NCBI RefSeq assembly: GCF_900111805.1
Contig: NZ_FOJN01000001.1
Coordinates: 186,001-250,000, forward strand
Source of the DNA: Rhodococcoides kroppenstedtii
GTDB lineage: Bacteria > Actinomycetota > Actinomycetes > Mycobacteriales > Mycobacteriaceae
Direction of reading: 5' to 3'
Length of the DNA stretch: 64,000 nt
Part shown: positions 46,879-54,850 of the stretch, in pieces
Layout: every line of letters starts with the position of its first letter
Numbering within the stretch: the stretch's first letter is position 1
Notes under the pieces: generated by a model
What the model saw: the letters and a program-made list of their open reading frames with translations, nothing else
The model's database searches: none
What the model was told of the DNA's origin: nothing
Translations under genes and position numbers: made by a program

Positions 46879-47802
46879 ATGTCCGTGACTGCGTTGCTCT
46901 CGCCCGGACAGGGCTCTCAGAAACCCGGCATGCTGACGCCGTGGCTCGAACTCCCCGGAGCCGCCGACCGTCTCGCCGTGTGGTCGCAGGCTTCCGGTCT
47001 CGACCTCGTTCGCCTCGGCACCACTGCCGGCGCGGACGAGATCACCGACACCGCGGTGACGCAGCCGCTGGTCGTCGCGGCCGCCCTGCTGGCGTTCGAG
47101 GAATTCGAGCGCGTTCACGGCCTCCCCGAGAACCTCGTCGTCGCCGGACATTCCGTGGGTGAACTCGCCGCCGCCGCGGTCGCCGGTGTCGTCACCGCCG
47201 ACGAGGCCGTTCGCCTCGCCGCCGTGCGCGGCGCGGCCATGGCCGAGGCCTGCGCGCAGGCGCCGACCGGCATGTCCGCCGTGCTCGGTGGGGACGAGGA
47301 CGCCGTGCTCGAGCGACTCACGGAGCTGGGCCTCGAGGCCGCCAACCGGAACGCCGCCGGCCAGATCGTCGCGGCCGGCCTGCTGACCGGTCTCGCCGAC
47401 CTCGCCGAGAACCCGCCCGAGAAGGCACGGATCCGTCCGCTCCCGGTGGCCGGCGCGTTCCATACGCGCTTCATGGCTCCGGCCCGCGACGCCGTCGACA
47501 CCGCAGCTGCCTCGATTCGACCGGCCGACCCGACTCGTCGGTTGCTCTCGAACTACGACGGCCGTGAGGTCACCACCGGCGCCGAGGTCCTCACCAAGCT
47601 CGCGGCTCAGGTCACCCGTCCCGTCCGGTGGGATCTGTGCACCGCATCCCTCAAGGCGGCCGAGGTCTCCCACCTGGTCGAACTCCCGCCCGCGGGCACC
47701 CTGGTCGGCATCGCCAAGCGCGAGATGCGCGGCACGCCCACCACGGCTCTCCAGACTCCGGAGGACATCTCCGGCCTCACCCTGCCGGTCTCGGTCGGCT
47801 AG
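46879..47802 (+). CDS. fabD: Malonyl-CoA:ACP transacylase FabD
   Basis: Loads malonyl groups onto acyl carrier protein for fatty acid or mycolate-precursor elongation. The 307 residues include LLSPGQGSQKPGML, TQPLVVAAALLAFEEF, the nucleophile elbow GHSVGE (His91, Ser92), the Arg region AVRGAAMAEA and the catalytic His in PVAGAFHTRFM. ATG 46879 is the best family start although no strong ribosome binding site is visible. It is the first gene of fabD-acpP-kasA-accD6, under the likely MabR operator. Confidence 0.95.
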   Translation: MSVTALLSPGQGSQKPGMLTPWLELPGAADRLAVWSQASGLDLVRLGTTAGADEITDTAVTQPLVVAAALLAFEEFERVHGLPENLVVAGHSVGELAAAAVAGVVTADEAVRLAAVRGAAMAEACAQAPTGMSAVLGGDEDAVLERLTELGLEAANRNAAGQIVAAGLLTGLADLAENPPEKARIRPLPVAGAFHTRFMAPARDAVDTAAASIRPADPTRRLLSNYDGREVTTGAEVLTKLAAQVTRPVRWDLCTASLKAAEVSHLVELPPAGTLVGIAKREMRGTPTTALQTPEDISGLTLPVSVG

Positions 47803-47809
47803 GTTACTG

Positions 47810-47832
47810 CGCGCGGCGAACCCTGCCGCGCG
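47810..47832 (+). terminator. Hairpin between fabD and acpP
   Basis: CGCGCGGC at 47810-47817 pairs with GCCGCGCG at 47825-47832 with a 7-nt loop, 7 nt after the fabD stop. It could attenuate readthrough or be an RNA-processing site that lets acpP be made at higher levels. The remaining 145 nt before acpP contain two CCGATCGG palindromes and no gene. Confidence 0.5.
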
Positions 47833-47977
47833 TCCCGGTTCGCCGGGGCCCACCCGGTCGACGTCCGTCGCCCGGAACCCGGTCGGCACGCGCCGCCGGG
47901 ACGAGATCTGCTTCCGATCGGTCGCGCGCGTCCGATCGGGGAACGACGCAGTCACAACCAAGAAGGGAGCCACCTAC

Positions 47978-48289
47978 GTGGCCACGCAGGAAGAACTCAT
48001 CGCCGGACTCGCCGAGATCATCGAAGAGGTCACCGGCATCGAGCCGTCCGAGGTGACCGTCGAGAAGTCCTTCGTCGACGACCTGGACATCGACTCGCTG
48101 TCGATGGTCGAGATCGCCGTGCAGACCGAGGACAAGTACGGCGTCAAGATCCCGGACGAGGACCTCGCGAGTCTGCGCACCGTCGGTGACGCCGTGTCCT
48201 ACATCCAGAAGCTCGAGTCCGAGAACCCCGAGGCGGCCGAGGCCATCAAGGCGAAGTTCGAGGGCCAGAGCGGCACCGCAGGCGAGTGA
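47978..48289 (+). CDS. acpP: Meromycolate-type acyl carrier protein (AcpM/AcpP)
   Basis: A 103-aa acidic carrier protein that holds growing acyl chains on a 4'-phosphopantetheine arm. The attachment site is [12 protein letters not shown] with Ser40; [13 protein letters not shown] and [20 protein letters not shown] complete the four-helix fold. The C-terminal extension ([19 protein letters not shown]) is longer than in E. coli ACP and typical of AcpM in mycolata. GTG 47978 has AAGGGAG upstream. It overlaps kasA by 4 nt (GTGA). Confidence 0.96.
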   Translation: MATQEELIAGLAEIIEEVTGIEPSEVTVEKSFVDDLDIDSLSMVEIAVQTEDKYGVKIPDEDLASLRTVGDAVSYIQKLESENPEAAEAIKAKFEGQSGTAGE

Positions 48290-49548
48290 GCCAGGCCGTG
48301 ACCACGCCCAACACAGCCAACGGGGGCTTCCGCAACGTCGTCGTGACCTCGCTCGCGGCCACCACCTCGATCGCCGGTGACGTCGACGCCACGTGGAAGG
48401 GTCTGCTGAACGGCGAGAGCGGTATCGACGTTCTCGAGGACGATTTCGTCACCGAGTACGATCTTCCGGTTCGCATCGGCGGTCACCTCGCCGTGAACCC
48501 GTCGTCGCTGCTGTCCCGAGTGGAGCAGCGACGCATGAGCTACGTCGAGCAGATGGCGTTCGTTCTGGGCAAGGAAGTCTGGAAGAACGCCGGCAGCCCC
48601 GAGGTCGATCCGGAGCGCCTCGGCGTCTCGATCGGCACCGGCCTCGGTGGCGGCGACGCCCTGCTCGATGCGGACAAGAAGATGCGCGAGGGCGGATACC
48701 GCAAGGTGTCTCCGCTCTCGGTCCAGATGATCATGCCCAACGGCCCGTCGGCCGTCGTGGGACTCGAACTCGGCGCTCGCGCCGGGGTGATCACGCCCGT
48801 GTCGGCGTGTTCGTCGGGCTCCGAGGCCATCGCGCACGCGTGGCGCATGATCGTCATGGGCGATGCCGACGTCGTGGTCACGGGTGGGGTCGAAGGACAC
48901 ATCGACGCGGTGCCGATCGCGAGCTTCTCGATGATGCGTGCGATGAGCACGCGGAACGACGATCCGAAGGCCGCCTCGCGTCCCTTCGACGTCGATCGGG
49001 ACGGCTTCGTGTTCGGTGAGGCCGGCGCGCTCATGGTCATCGAGTCCGAGGAGCACGCCAAGGCTCGTGGCGCGACCATCCACGCGCGACTGCTCGGTGC
49101 CGGAATCACGTCGGACGGCTACCACCTGGTGGCCCCCGATCCGGCCGGTACCGGAGCGGCGCGTGCGATGCGTCGCGCCATCGAGACCGCGGGTCTCACC
49201 GCGGCGGACATCACGCACGTCAACGCCCACGCCACGGCCACCCCCATCGGGGACACCGCCGAGGCCGCGGCGATCGGCGCCGCCGTCGGCAAGCACGCCT
49301 CGGTGTACGCACCGAAGTCGGCACTGGGCCATTCGATCGGCGCCGTGGGCGCCCTCGAAGCGGTCCTGACCGTCCTCAGCGTCCGGGACGGCATCGTCCC
49401 GCCGACGCTGAACCTGGACAACCAGGATCCGGAGATCGATCTCGACGTCGTCAAGGGCGAAGCCCGTCGCGGCGAGATCGGTTACGCGCTGAACAACTCG
49501 TTCGGCTTCGGAGGGCACAACGTCGCCCTCGCCATCGGTCGAGCCTGA
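48286..49548 (+). CDS. kasA: Beta-ketoacyl-ACP synthase KasA (KAS II type)
   Basis: Condenses acyl-ACP with malonyl-ACP. The 420 residues contain the Cys-His-His centre: Cys175 in [12 protein letters not shown], His315 in [12 protein letters not shown] and His349 with Lys344 in [11 protein letters not shown]. The end [13 protein letters not shown] is typical. GTG start overlaps acpP. M. tuberculosis has a second gene, kasB, next; here accD6 follows directly, so this is a single-KAS locus. A large hairpin separates it from accD6. Confidence 0.95.
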   Translation: MSQAVTTPNTANGGFRNVVVTSLAATTSIAGDVDATWKGLLNGESGIDVLEDDFVTEYDLPVRIGGHLAVNPSSLLSRVEQRRMSYVEQMAFVLGKEVWKNAGSPEVDPERLGVSIGTGLGGGDALLDADKKMREGGYRKVSPLSVQMIMPNGPSAVVGLELGARAGVITPVSACSSGSEAIAHAWRMIVMGDADVVVTGGVEGHIDAVPIASFSMMRAMSTRNDDPKAASRPFDVDRDGFVFGEAGALMVIESEEHAKARGATIHARLLGAGITSDGYHLVAPDPAGTGAARAMRRAIETAGLTAADITHVNAHATATPIGDTAEAAAIGAAVGKHASVYAPKSALGHSIGAVGALEAVLTVLSVRDGIVPPTLNLDNQDPEIDLDVVKGEARRGEIGYALNNSFGFGGHNVALAIGRA

Positions 49549-49578
49549 CCGACGGCGAGAGCAGCTCGACCCCCGGGT

Positions 49579-49621
49579 GGGGCGGGGCGCACGGTGAACG
49601 ATCACCGACGCGCCCCGCCCC
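49579..49621 (+). terminator. Large two-part hairpin between kasA and accD6
   Basis: GGGGCGGGGCGC (49579-49590) pairs with GCGCCCCGCCCC (49610-49621), and inside it CGGTGA (49592-49597) pairs with TCACCG (49602-49607). It lies in the 130-nt gap where kasB sits in M. tuberculosis. It may terminate part of the operon transcripts or stabilise the upstream mRNA. Confidence 0.7.
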
Positions 49622-49678
49622 GACCCACCACTCCCGGCCCGGATCGCCTCGCGGACCGACGGCAGAAGGAGAAGTTCC

Positions 49679-51112
49679 GTGACCGTTCTCGCTCCCCACG
49701 CGCGCGGCGCGGCCGACGTCGATCCCCGCGATCCGCTGGCCCGTCTCGAACGACTCTTCGACTCCGCCTCCATCGCCCTGCTGCACCCCCGTGACAAATC
49801 CGGGGTCGTAGCTGCGCGTGGGGAGATCGACGGCGTCCCCACCATCGCCTACTGCTCCGACGCCACCGTCATGGGCGGTGCCATGGGCGTGGACGGCTGC
49901 AAGCACATCGTCTCGGCCATCGACACCGCGCTGGACGAGAACGCGCCGATCGTCGGCATCTGGCATTCCGGCGGCGCCCGTCTCGCCGAGGGTGTCGAGG
50001 CGCTGCACGCCGTCGGTCTCGTCTTCGAGGCCATGGTGCGCGCGTCCGGCCGCATCCCGCAGATCTCCGTCGTCCTCGGCTTCGCCGCGGGCGGCGCGGC
50101 GTACGGGCCGGCTCTGACCGACGTCGTCGTGATGGCCCCGGAGGGTCGCGTGTTCGTCACCGGGCCCGACGTGGTCCGCAGCGTCACCGGCGAACAGGTC
50201 GACATGGCGTCGTTGGGCGGTCCCGACACCCACTACAAGAAGTCCGGCGTGTGCCACATCGTCGCCCATGACGAGCTGGACGCCCTCGCCCGCGGGCGAC
50301 GCCTGGTGTCGATGTTCTGCGATCAGGGCAGCTTCGATCTTGCCGCGGCCCAGCACGGCGACACCGACCTCCGCGCGCTGCTCCCGGACTCCAACCGCCG
50401 CGCGTACGACGTGCATCCGGTGATCCACGAACTGCTCGACAACGTCGAGGGCGAGTCGTCGTTCGAGGAATTCCAGGGCGGCTGGGCGCGCAGCATCGTG
50501 ACCGGCCTCGGTCGCCTCGGCGGCCGGACCGTCGGGGTGATCGCCAACAACCCGATCCGACTCGGTGGCTGCCTGAACTCCGAGTCCGCGGAGAAGGCCG
50601 CACGCTTCGTCCGACTTTGCGACGCGTTCGGCATCCCGCTCGTCGTGGTCGTCGACGTGCCGGGCTACCTCCCCGGCGTCAGCATGGAGTGGGAGGGCGT
50701 CGTGCGCCGCGGAGCGAAGCTGCTCCACGCCTTCGCCGAGGCCACGGTCCCCCGCGTCACGCTGGTCACCCGCAAGATCTACGGCGGCGCGTACATCGCG
50801 ATGAACTCTCGCGCGCTGGGCGCCACCGCGGTGTACGCGTGGCCCGAGTCCGAGGTCGCGGTCATGGGCGCCAAGGCCGCCGTGGGCATCCTGCACAAGA
50901 AGGCCCTCGCCGCGGCGCCCGAGCACGAGCGCGAGGCGCTGCACGACCGGTTGACCGCCGAGCACGAGGCCATCGCCGGTGGTGTCGATCGGGCGGTCGG
51001 TATCGGCGTGGTCGACGCGGTCATCGATCCCGGTACCACCCGCAGCACGCTCACCCGTGCCCTGGCCGCCGCACCGGCGCGGCGCGGGCGGCACAACAAC
51101 ATCCCGCTGTAG
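49679..51112 (+). CDS. accD6: Acyl-CoA carboxylase carboxyltransferase subunit AccD6
   Basis: Beta subunit that carboxylates acetyl-CoA (and perhaps propionyl-CoA) to malonyl-CoA for FabD. The 477 residues fit the biotin-dependent carboxyltransferase family: VIGxxDATVMGGAMG-like YCSDATVMGGAMGVDGCKHI, IVGIWHSGGARLAEGVEALH, the oxyanion region FAAGGAAYGPALTDVV, then VDVPGYLPGVSMEWEGVVRRGAKLLHAF and KIYGGAYIAMNSRALGATAVYAWP. GTG 49679 has AAGGAGAAG upstream. It is the last gene of the fabD operon. Confidence 0.95.
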   Translation: MTVLAPHARGAADVDPRDPLARLERLFDSASIALLHPRDKSGVVAARGEIDGVPTIAYCSDATVMGGAMGVDGCKHIVSAIDTALDENAPIVGIWHSGGARLAEGVEALHAVGLVFEAMVRASGRIPQISVVLGFAAGGAAYGPALTDVVVMAPEGRVFVTGPDVVRSVTGEQVDMASLGGPDTHYKKSGVCHIVAHDELDALARGRRLVSMFCDQGSFDLAAAQHGDTDLRALLPDSNRRAYDVHPVIHELLDNVEGESSFEEFQGGWARSIVTGLGRLGGRTVGVIANNPIRLGGCLNSESAEKAARFVRLCDAFGIPLVVVVDVPGYLPGVSMEWEGVVRRGAKLLHAFAEATVPRVTLVTRKIYGGAYIAMNSRALGATAVYAWPESEVAVMGAKAAVGILHKKALAAAPEHEREALHDRLTAEHEAIAGGVDRAVGIGVVDAVIDPGTTRSTLTRALAAAPARRGRHNNIPL

Positions 51113-51117
51113 CGGCC

Positions 51118-51136
51118 CGCCGGGGTAGGCCCGGCG
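51118..51136. terminator. Bidirectional hairpin between accD6 and DUF3145
   Basis: CGCCGGG (51118-51124) pairs with CCCGGCG (51130-51136) with a 5-nt loop, placed exactly between two convergent stops. Confidence 0.6.
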
Positions 51137-51148
51137 AGCCGAGCCGGA

Positions 51149-51652
51149 TCAGCTCGCGAGCCAGGTCACCTCGGCGCCGGTACCGCCGAGACGGAACTGC
51201 TCGAGTTCGTCGTCCCAGGCCGTGCCGAGGGCGTGGTCCAGGTCGGCGGCGAGGTCCGCGCCGCCGCCGGCGAGGATGGCCTTGATGCGTTGCTCCCCCA
51301 CCACGACGTCGCCGTTGGCGGACGTGATGCCGTGCCACAGGCCGAGTCCGGGAACGTGGGCGAAGCGTTCGCCGTCCACGCCCTCACCGGGGTCCTCGGT
51401 GACCTCGAAGCGCAGCATGCGCCACGAGCGCAGGACCGCGGCCAAGCGCGAGCCGGTGCCGACGGGCCCCACCCACTCGGTGGTGGCCCGCAGCTGACCG
51501 GACTGCGCGGGCTGCGCGGTCCACTTCAGATTGGCGCGCGCGTCCAGCGCATCCGACAGTGCCCATTCCACATGCGGGCACAGCGCAGCCGGAGACGAGT
51601 GGATCCAGACCACACCCGTCGTCGCGTCCGCGAACTGATTTCGTGCGTTCAC
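51149..51652 (-). CDS. DUF3145 family protein
   Basis: A 167-aa actinobacterial protein of unknown function: TGVVWIHSSPAALCPHVEWA, LKWTAQPAQSGQLRATTEWV, LRFEVTEDPGEGVDGERFAH and the end WDDELEQFRLGGTGAEVTWL are all typical of DUF3145. It is cytoplasmic, with no catalytic motif visible. GTG 51652 follows GGAGG by 5 nt. It is convergent with accD6; the family is often found beside fatty-acid synthesis genes in actinobacteria (family knowledge). Confidence 0.9.
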   Translation of the reverse strand: MNARNQFADATTGVVWIHSSPAALCPHVEWALSDALDARANLKWTAQPAQSGQLRATTEWVGPVGTGSRLAAVLRSWRMLRFEVTEDPGEGVDGERFAHVPGLGLWHGITSANGDVVVGEQRIKAILAGGGADLAADLDHALGTAWDDELEQFRLGGTGAEVTWLAS

Positions 51653-51778
51653 CGTTGCCTCCAGCCTCGACGAGGGACGTCTTCCCCAACGGCCCGACGA
51701 GTCGACTGCGCGACGGCTGCATACCAGTGTGCCTCGAGTTACCGCTGTTACACCAGTCGTACGGAGTGTCGCGGCAGT

Positions 51779-52624
51779 TCAGGCGGCGAGTCGGTCGAGA
51801 ACCCGGTCGGAGAGCTCGGTCCACACCGGCTTGGCCCAGTCTCCGAACGCGCGGTCCGCGAGCACGACCACGGCCAGGTCCGCCTCGGGATCGACCCAGC
51901 AGAACGTGCCCGACTGACCGAAATGCCCCACCGTGCGCGGAGAATTGCCGGTCCCGGTCCAGTGCGGCGACTTGCCGTCCCGGATCTCGAACCCGAGGCC
52001 CCAGTCGTTGGGCCGCTGCGAGCCGTAGCCCGGCAGGATCCCGGCCAATCCGGGGAACTGCACGCCGGTCGCCTCGCGCAGCGTCTCCGGTGCGAGCAGG
52101 GTCGGCGCGAGCAGTTCGGCCGCGAACGCGGTCATGTCCCCCGCGCTCGACCGGGCGCCGTGTCCCGCGGAGCCGACCAGCTCGGTCGCCGTCATCCCCA
52201 ACGGCGCGAGCACCGCATCCGTCAGGTACTCGGGGAAGTCGATCCCCGTCCGCTCGGTGACGTGCTCGGCCAGGAGCTCGAAACCGGCGCTGGAGTAGAT
52301 CCGCTTCTCCCCCGGCTGCGCGCTGGGCGTCCGGTCGTCGAAACCGACGCCCGACGCGTGGGCCAACAGGTGCCGGACGGTCGCCCCGGGCGGACCGGCG
52401 GGCTCGTCGAGAGTGATGGCTTCCTCCTCCACCGCGACGAGGGCGGCGTACGCGACGAGCAGCTTGGTCACCGAGGCGAGTTCCTGCACCCGATCCGCGT
52501 CGCCGTGGCGGGCGACCACCCGGACGTCGCCGTCGGAGCGTCGCAGCACGGCCGCCGAGACGGCCGGAACGGGCCAGTCGCCCAAGGGAGCCAGCAGGTC
52601 GTCGTCACCGTCGTGAGGAGTCAC
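51779..52624 (-). CDS. Beta-lactamase-fold serine hydrolase
   Basis: A 281-aa class C/esterase-type penicillin-binding fold without a signal peptide, so probably cytoplasmic. The SxxK motif is in ELASVTKLLVAYAAL; the second motif is YSSAGFELLAEHV (Tyr-Ser-Ser in place of YxN). HFGQSGTFCWVDPEADLAVV takes the place of the KTG region (HxG form). LLAHASGVGFD is also typical. Substrate unknown; relatives are esterases or peptidases. GTG 52624 lies 6 nt after TAGGGT, a leaderless start. It is divergent from the molybdopterin oxidoreductase. Confidence 0.88.
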   Translation of the reverse strand: MTPHDGDDDLLAPLGDWPVPAVSAAVLRRSDGDVRVVARHGDADRVQELASVTKLLVAYAALVAVEEEAITLDEPAGPPGATVRHLLAHASGVGFDDRTPSAQPGEKRIYSSAGFELLAEHVTERTGIDFPEYLTDAVLAPLGMTATELVGSAGHGARSSAGDMTAFAAELLAPTLLAPETLREATGVQFPGLAGILPGYGSQRPNDWGLGFEIRDGKSPHWTGTGNSPRTVGHFGQSGTFCWVDPEADLAVVVLADRAFGDWAKPVWTELSDRVLDRLAA

Positions 52625-52630
52625 GAGGCG

Positions 52631-52636
52631 ACCCTA
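52631..52636 (-). promoter_or_regulatory. -10 hexamer TAGGGT of the serine hydrolase gene
   Basis: TAGGGT on the minus strand, 6 nt before GTG 52624. Confidence 0.55.
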
Positions 52637-52685
52637 GACGACGCGTCGGTCCGCCCGTCGGGCCGTGCGAACCGCGTCGGCGGAC

Positions 52686-52691
52686 TAGCGT
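52686..52691 (+). promoter_or_regulatory. -10 hexamer TAGCGT of the molybdopterin oxidoreductase gene
   Basis: TAGCGT, 8 nt, then ATG 52700. Together with the divergent TAGGGT it packs two leaderless promoters into 75 bp. Confidence 0.5.
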
Positions 52692-52699
52692 CGTGGCTC

Positions 52700-54850
52700 A
52701 TGACGACCGACGCCGCCGGCACGCGCACCGCGTACGGCACCTGCGCCCTGTGCGAAGCGATGTGCGGACTCGAGTACACGGTGGGTTCGGCCGGTGTCGA
52801 GTCGGTCCGGGGCGACAAGAAGGATCCGCTCTCGCGGGGCCACCTGTGCCCGAAGGCCACCGCGCTGGTCGACATCGCGAACGATCCGGACCGGCTGCGC
52901 CGACCCGTCCGCCGCACCGCCGACGGTTGGGTGGAGATGGAGTGGGACGCCGCGATCGACCTCGTGGCGCGCCGGCTGTCGGAGATCCGGGACTCCCGGG
53001 GCCGCAACGCCGTGGGCGTGTACGTCGGCAACCCGAACGTGCACAGCCTCGGCGCCCTGACGCACGGTGTGCCGTTCCTGTCGATGCTGCGCACCCGCAA
53101 CCGGTACTCGGCGACGTCGCTGGACCAGTTGCCGCACCAGTTGACCAACATGCTCCTGTTCGGACATCAACTGCGGCAGCCGATCACCGACATCGACCAC
53201 ACGCAGTTCTTCCTCGTCCTCGGCGCGAATCCGATGGCCTCGAACGGCTCGATGATGACCGTGCCGGATTTCGGGCGCCGCGTGAAGCAGCTGCAGGCCC
53301 GCGGCGGTCGGATGGTGGTGATCGATCCGCGTCGCACCGAGACCGCGGCCGTCGCCGACGAACACGTCTTCGTCCGGCCCGGCTCGGACGCCTTCCTGCT
53401 GCTGTCGATGATCCACGTGATCCTCGGCGACGGCGCGGAACGTCCCGCGGGCTATGTCGACGGCGTGGCCGAGGTGCGCGACGCGGTCGCGGACTTCACT
53501 CCGGAGGCGGTCGCCGAGGTGACCGGGGTGCCCGCGGAGACCGTCCGCCGCCTGGCCCGTGACCTGGCAGCAGCCGAGTCCGCCGCGGTGTACGGCCGGA
53601 TGGGGGTGTCGACGCAGCAGTTCGGCACGGTGTGCCAGTGGGCGATTCACGTCCTGGACATCCTCACCGGCAATCTCGACCGCGTCGGCGGCAAGTTGTT
53701 CACCGAGCCGGCGGTCGACCTGGTGCGTCAGAAGATCACGGGCAGAGGGCACTTCGACCTCTGGCGCAGCCGGGTACGCGACCTCCCGGAATTCTCCGGC
53801 GAACTGCCGACGTCCACGCTGGTGGACGAGATGACCGTCGACGGTCCGGATCGCATCCGCGCCATGGTGGTCGCCTCGGGCAACCCCGTCCTGTCCGCGC
53901 CCGGTGGACGACGGCTGGACGACGCGTTCGCCGGTCTCGACTTCATGGTGTCCTTCGACATCTACGTCAACGAGACCTCGCGTCACGCCGACGTGATCCT
54001 GCCGTCGACCACCGCGCTCGAACGCGATCACTACGACCTGATCTTCTCCTCGTTCGCCGTGCGGAACGTCGCCAAGTTCTCCCCCGCCGTTCTGCCGAAA
54101 CCCGACGGGATGCGTCACGACTGGGAGATCTTCCGCGACCTGGCACTGCGCTACGCCGCCCTTCGTCGCCGCAGCCCGCGCGAGCGCCTGACGCGGGCGT
54201 CGGTGATCCGCGAGGTGCGGTTCCGCCTGTCCCCGGCGCGCAGCCTCGACGTACTGCTGCGCCGCGGGCGCCGAGGGCTGTCCCTGCGCGCGCTGCGCCG
54301 CGCGCCCCACGGGGTCGATCTCGGCCCGCTCCGGCCGCGTCTGCCCGACGCCCTGCTGACCCCGAATCGCCGCATCGACCTCGCCCAGCCGCTGGTGCTG
54401 GACGACGTCGCGCGCGTCCGGGCCGCGCTCGCGGGCACCCCTGCCGCCGACGGGGGGCTCACCCTCGTCGGCCGACGACACCTGCGCAGCAACAACTCCT
54501 GGATGCACAACGCCCCGCGCCTGGTGAAGGGCAAGCCGCGGCACGCGCTGCTGATGCACCCCGACGATCTCGCGCCCCGCCGGCTGACGGACGGCGACGC
54601 CGTCGAGGTGCGCTCGGACGCCGGGTCGGTCCGCACCGTCGTGGCCGCCTCGGAGGACGTCATGCGCGGCGTCGTGAGCATGCCCCACGGGTTCGGTCAC
54701 GAGCGCGACGGCGTCCGACTCTCCGTGGCACGCAGCGTGATCGGGCCCAGCGTGAACGACGTGACCGATCCGGACCGGGTCGAGTCCGTGGCCGGCAACG
54801 CCGTCCTCAACGGCGTCCCGGTCACCGTCACCCGAGCCGAGGACCGGTAG
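52700..54850 (+). CDS. Molybdopterin-dependent oxidoreductase with 4Fe-4S cluster (formate dehydrogenase/nitrate reductase-like)
   Basis: A 716-aa member of the DMSO-reductase superfamily. The N-terminal cluster motif is CALCEAMCGLEY with a fourth Cys in GHLCPKA. The cofactor domains include WDAAIDLVARRLSEIR, VYVGNPNVHSLG, LVLGANPMASNGSMM, VVIDPRRTETAAVADEHVFV, YGRMGVSTQQFGT and VVASGNPVLSAPGG. The C-terminal dinucleotide domain holds NNSWMHNAPRLVKGKPRHAL. The Mo-ligand position shows no obvious Cys or Sec, so formate dehydrogenase activity is uncertain. No Tat signal is visible. Its 3' end overlaps the convergent GGDEF gene by 23 nt. Confidence 0.9.
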   Translation: MTTDAAGTRTAYGTCALCEAMCGLEYTVGSAGVESVRGDKKDPLSRGHLCPKATALVDIANDPDRLRRPVRRTADGWVEMEWDAAIDLVARRLSEIRDSRGRNAVGVYVGNPNVHSLGALTHGVPFLSMLRTRNRYSATSLDQLPHQLTNMLLFGHQLRQPITDIDHTQFFLVLGANPMASNGSMMTVPDFGRRVKQLQARGGRMVVIDPRRTETAAVADEHVFVRPGSDAFLLLSMIHVILGDGAERPAGYVDGVAEVRDAVADFTPEAVAEVTGVPAETVRRLARDLAAAESAAVYGRMGVSTQQFGTVCQWAIHVLDILTGNLDRVGGKLFTEPAVDLVRQKITGRGHFDLWRSRVRDLPEFSGELPTSTLVDEMTVDGPDRIRAMVVASGNPVLSAPGGRRLDDAFAGLDFMVSFDIYVNETSRHADVILPSTTALERDHYDLIFSSFAVRNVAKFSPAVLPKPDGMRHDWEIFRDLALRYAALRRRSPRERLTRASVIREVRFRLSPARSLDVLLRRGRRGLSLRALRRAPHGVDLGPLRPRLPDALLTPNRRIDLAQPLVLDDVARVRAALAGTPAADGGLTLVGRRHLRSNNSWMHNAPRLVKGKPRHALLMHPDDLAPRRLTDGDAVEVRSDAGSVRTVVAASEDVMRGVVSMPHGFGHERDGVRLSVARSVIGPSVNDVTDPDRVESVAGNAVLNGVPVTVTRAEDR

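Noticed and set aside
46869..46881. GTG 46869 as an out-of-frame upstream start before fabD
   Set aside because: The frame gives an Arg/Ala-rich product antisensical to FabD, with no domain; ATG 46879 gives the family N-terminus.
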